From Candidatus Aerophobota bacterium (GTDB lineage: Bacteria; Aerophobota; Aerophobia; Aerophobales; B3-G15), in the NCBI GenBank assembly GCA_030615365.1, contig JAUWZM010000116.1, forward strand, positions 1 through 6,375: 6,375 nucleotides of DNA, in the 5' to 3' direction. The notes under the pieces are model-generated. The model was not told the DNA's origin and ran no database searches. It saw only the letters and a program-made list of their open reading frames with translations. Positions within the stretch are counted from its first letter, which is position 1. Every line of letters begins with the position of its first letter. The translations under genes were made by a program, and so were the position numbers. Positions 5,790 to 6,375 of this stretch are shown one piece after another.

Positions 5790-6375
5790 TTATATTCCAT
5801 CTGCTTTTTTTATTTCCCAGTGCACTTTTTCTTTCTTAAAGGACAGGTTAAACTTAACAAACCCTTTCTCTCTTTCTACATAAACCTTTTGGGTGCCCAC
5901 TTTAACTTCTACTCTTCTGTCTTCCCAGCTCTGAGGTAATTTTACCCCAAGGGTGATATTACCCTTGCTTGCCATCCTAAAAAAACCTTTAATTAACTCA
6001 TTATCATAGGAAAGAGCAAAATAGTTAAGGGATAAGCTAAACTTCTCGAAGGGAAATTTAGGATCAATAACAAATTCTTTTCCCTTAACCTCTAAGCCGC
6101 AAAACCTTATTAAGCCATAAAGAATCTGTGCATGAGCGTGCATGCACATTATAGGAAAGATTTGCATCAGTGGTTGCCATGTTTGTCCAGCTCGAGAAGA
6201 AATCCAGGAATTATAAGAATCAGGTCCACTCCAAACTCCCATCCATATATCAGGATAGACCTCGGCATGTTTAGCTAAAGTATTTTTTATGAGTTCATCC
6301 CAACCCATCTGAGTATCATATAAGCTTAGTGACCAGGCTAAAGGAATATTCAAAGCATACCAGATCCCTCTATTT
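5790..6375 (-). CDS. Probable glycoside hydrolase-like protein, C-terminal part (cut by right edge)
   Basis: The frame is open to the right edge, so the true start is outside; the 194 visible residues are the C-terminus. A TTG at 6353-6351 is in frame but lacks a Shine-Dalgarno, and coding clearly continues upstream (NRGIWYA). The segment RGIWYALNIPLAWSLS, then LAKHAEVYPDIWMGVWSGPD (33-52), AGQTWQP and a FPIMCMHAHAQILYGLIRF stretch resemble the last helices of (alpha/alpha)6-barrel sugar-active enzymes of the GH36/GH94-like type. The final ~80 residues are beta-rich (ITLGVKLP, VEVKVGTQKVYV), as expected for a C-terminal sandwich. The catalytic acid is expected in the missing part, so activity and substrate cannot be assigned. 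The family call is tentative. Its position before the transporter operon suggests a shared carbohydrate theme, though 276 bp and a possible terminator separate them. Confidence 0.5.
   Translation of the reverse strand, partial: NRGIWYALNIPLAWSLSLYDTQMGWDELIKNTLAKHAEVYPDIWMGVWSGPDSYNSWISSRAGQTWQPLMQIFPIMCMHAHAQILYGLIRFCGLEVKGKEFVIDPKFPFEKFSLSLNYFALSYDNELIKGFFRMASKGNITLGVKLPQSWEDRRVEVKVGTQKVYVEREKGFVKFNLSFKKEKVHWEIKKADGI

Noticed and set aside
5790..6353. Complete 187-residue gene starting at TTG 6353
   Set aside because: The frame stays open to the window edge with family-like residues upstream (RGIWYA), and the TTG has no Shine-Dalgarno; it is the tail of a larger gene.

Overview
All genes in this window lie on the minus strand, so the window reads from right to left. 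It looks like part of a bacterial chromosome with low G+C (about 40% by eye). Ribosome-binding sites are strong (AAGGAG/AGGAGG type), and every visible stop codon is TAA. The five visible starts are two ATG, two GTG and one TTG. The substrate-binding protein has a cleavable signal peptide without a lipobox, which fits a diderm (periplasm-bearing) anaerobe or thermophile of the Thermotogota/Atribacterota/candidate-phylum kind better than a monoderm. This placement is inference; no marker gene is present.

Layout in transcription order: (1) 6375-5790, the C-terminal part of a probable (alpha/alpha)6-barrel glycoside hydrolase-like protein, cut by the right edge and followed by a small hairpin that may be its terminator. 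(2) 5789-5514, a 276-bp non-coding leader with several inverted repeats, a two-turn direct repeat and an orphan Shine-Dalgarno-like block. (3) 5513-3594, a large oligopeptide/oligosaccharide-type (SBP_bac_5) periplasmic binding protein. (4) 3593-3490, a 104-bp gap holding a strong 16-bp stem-loop. (5) 3489-2482, a uroporphyrinogen-decarboxylase-superfamily protein that is not HemE. (6) 2480-1491 and 1475-363, the two inner-membrane permeases (DppB- and DppC-like). (7) 351-1, the N-terminal 117 residues of a second URO-D-superfamily protein, cut by the left edge.

Genes 3 to 7 look like one operon, with gaps of 104, 1, 15 and 11 bp. The binding protein would deliver a ligand to the two permeases. 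The ATP-binding subunits are not in the window and would have to be encoded beyond the left edge or elsewhere. The unusual feature is that two URO-D-like genes sit inside the transporter operon, on either side of the permease pair. That pattern suggests the proteins act on the imported compound, perhaps by corrinoid-linked methyl transfer, but no corrinoid protein is visible. The upstream glycosidase-like gene weakly favours a carbohydrate or glycoside ligand over a peptide. Nothing seen is a mobile element, CRISPR array or stable RNA gene.
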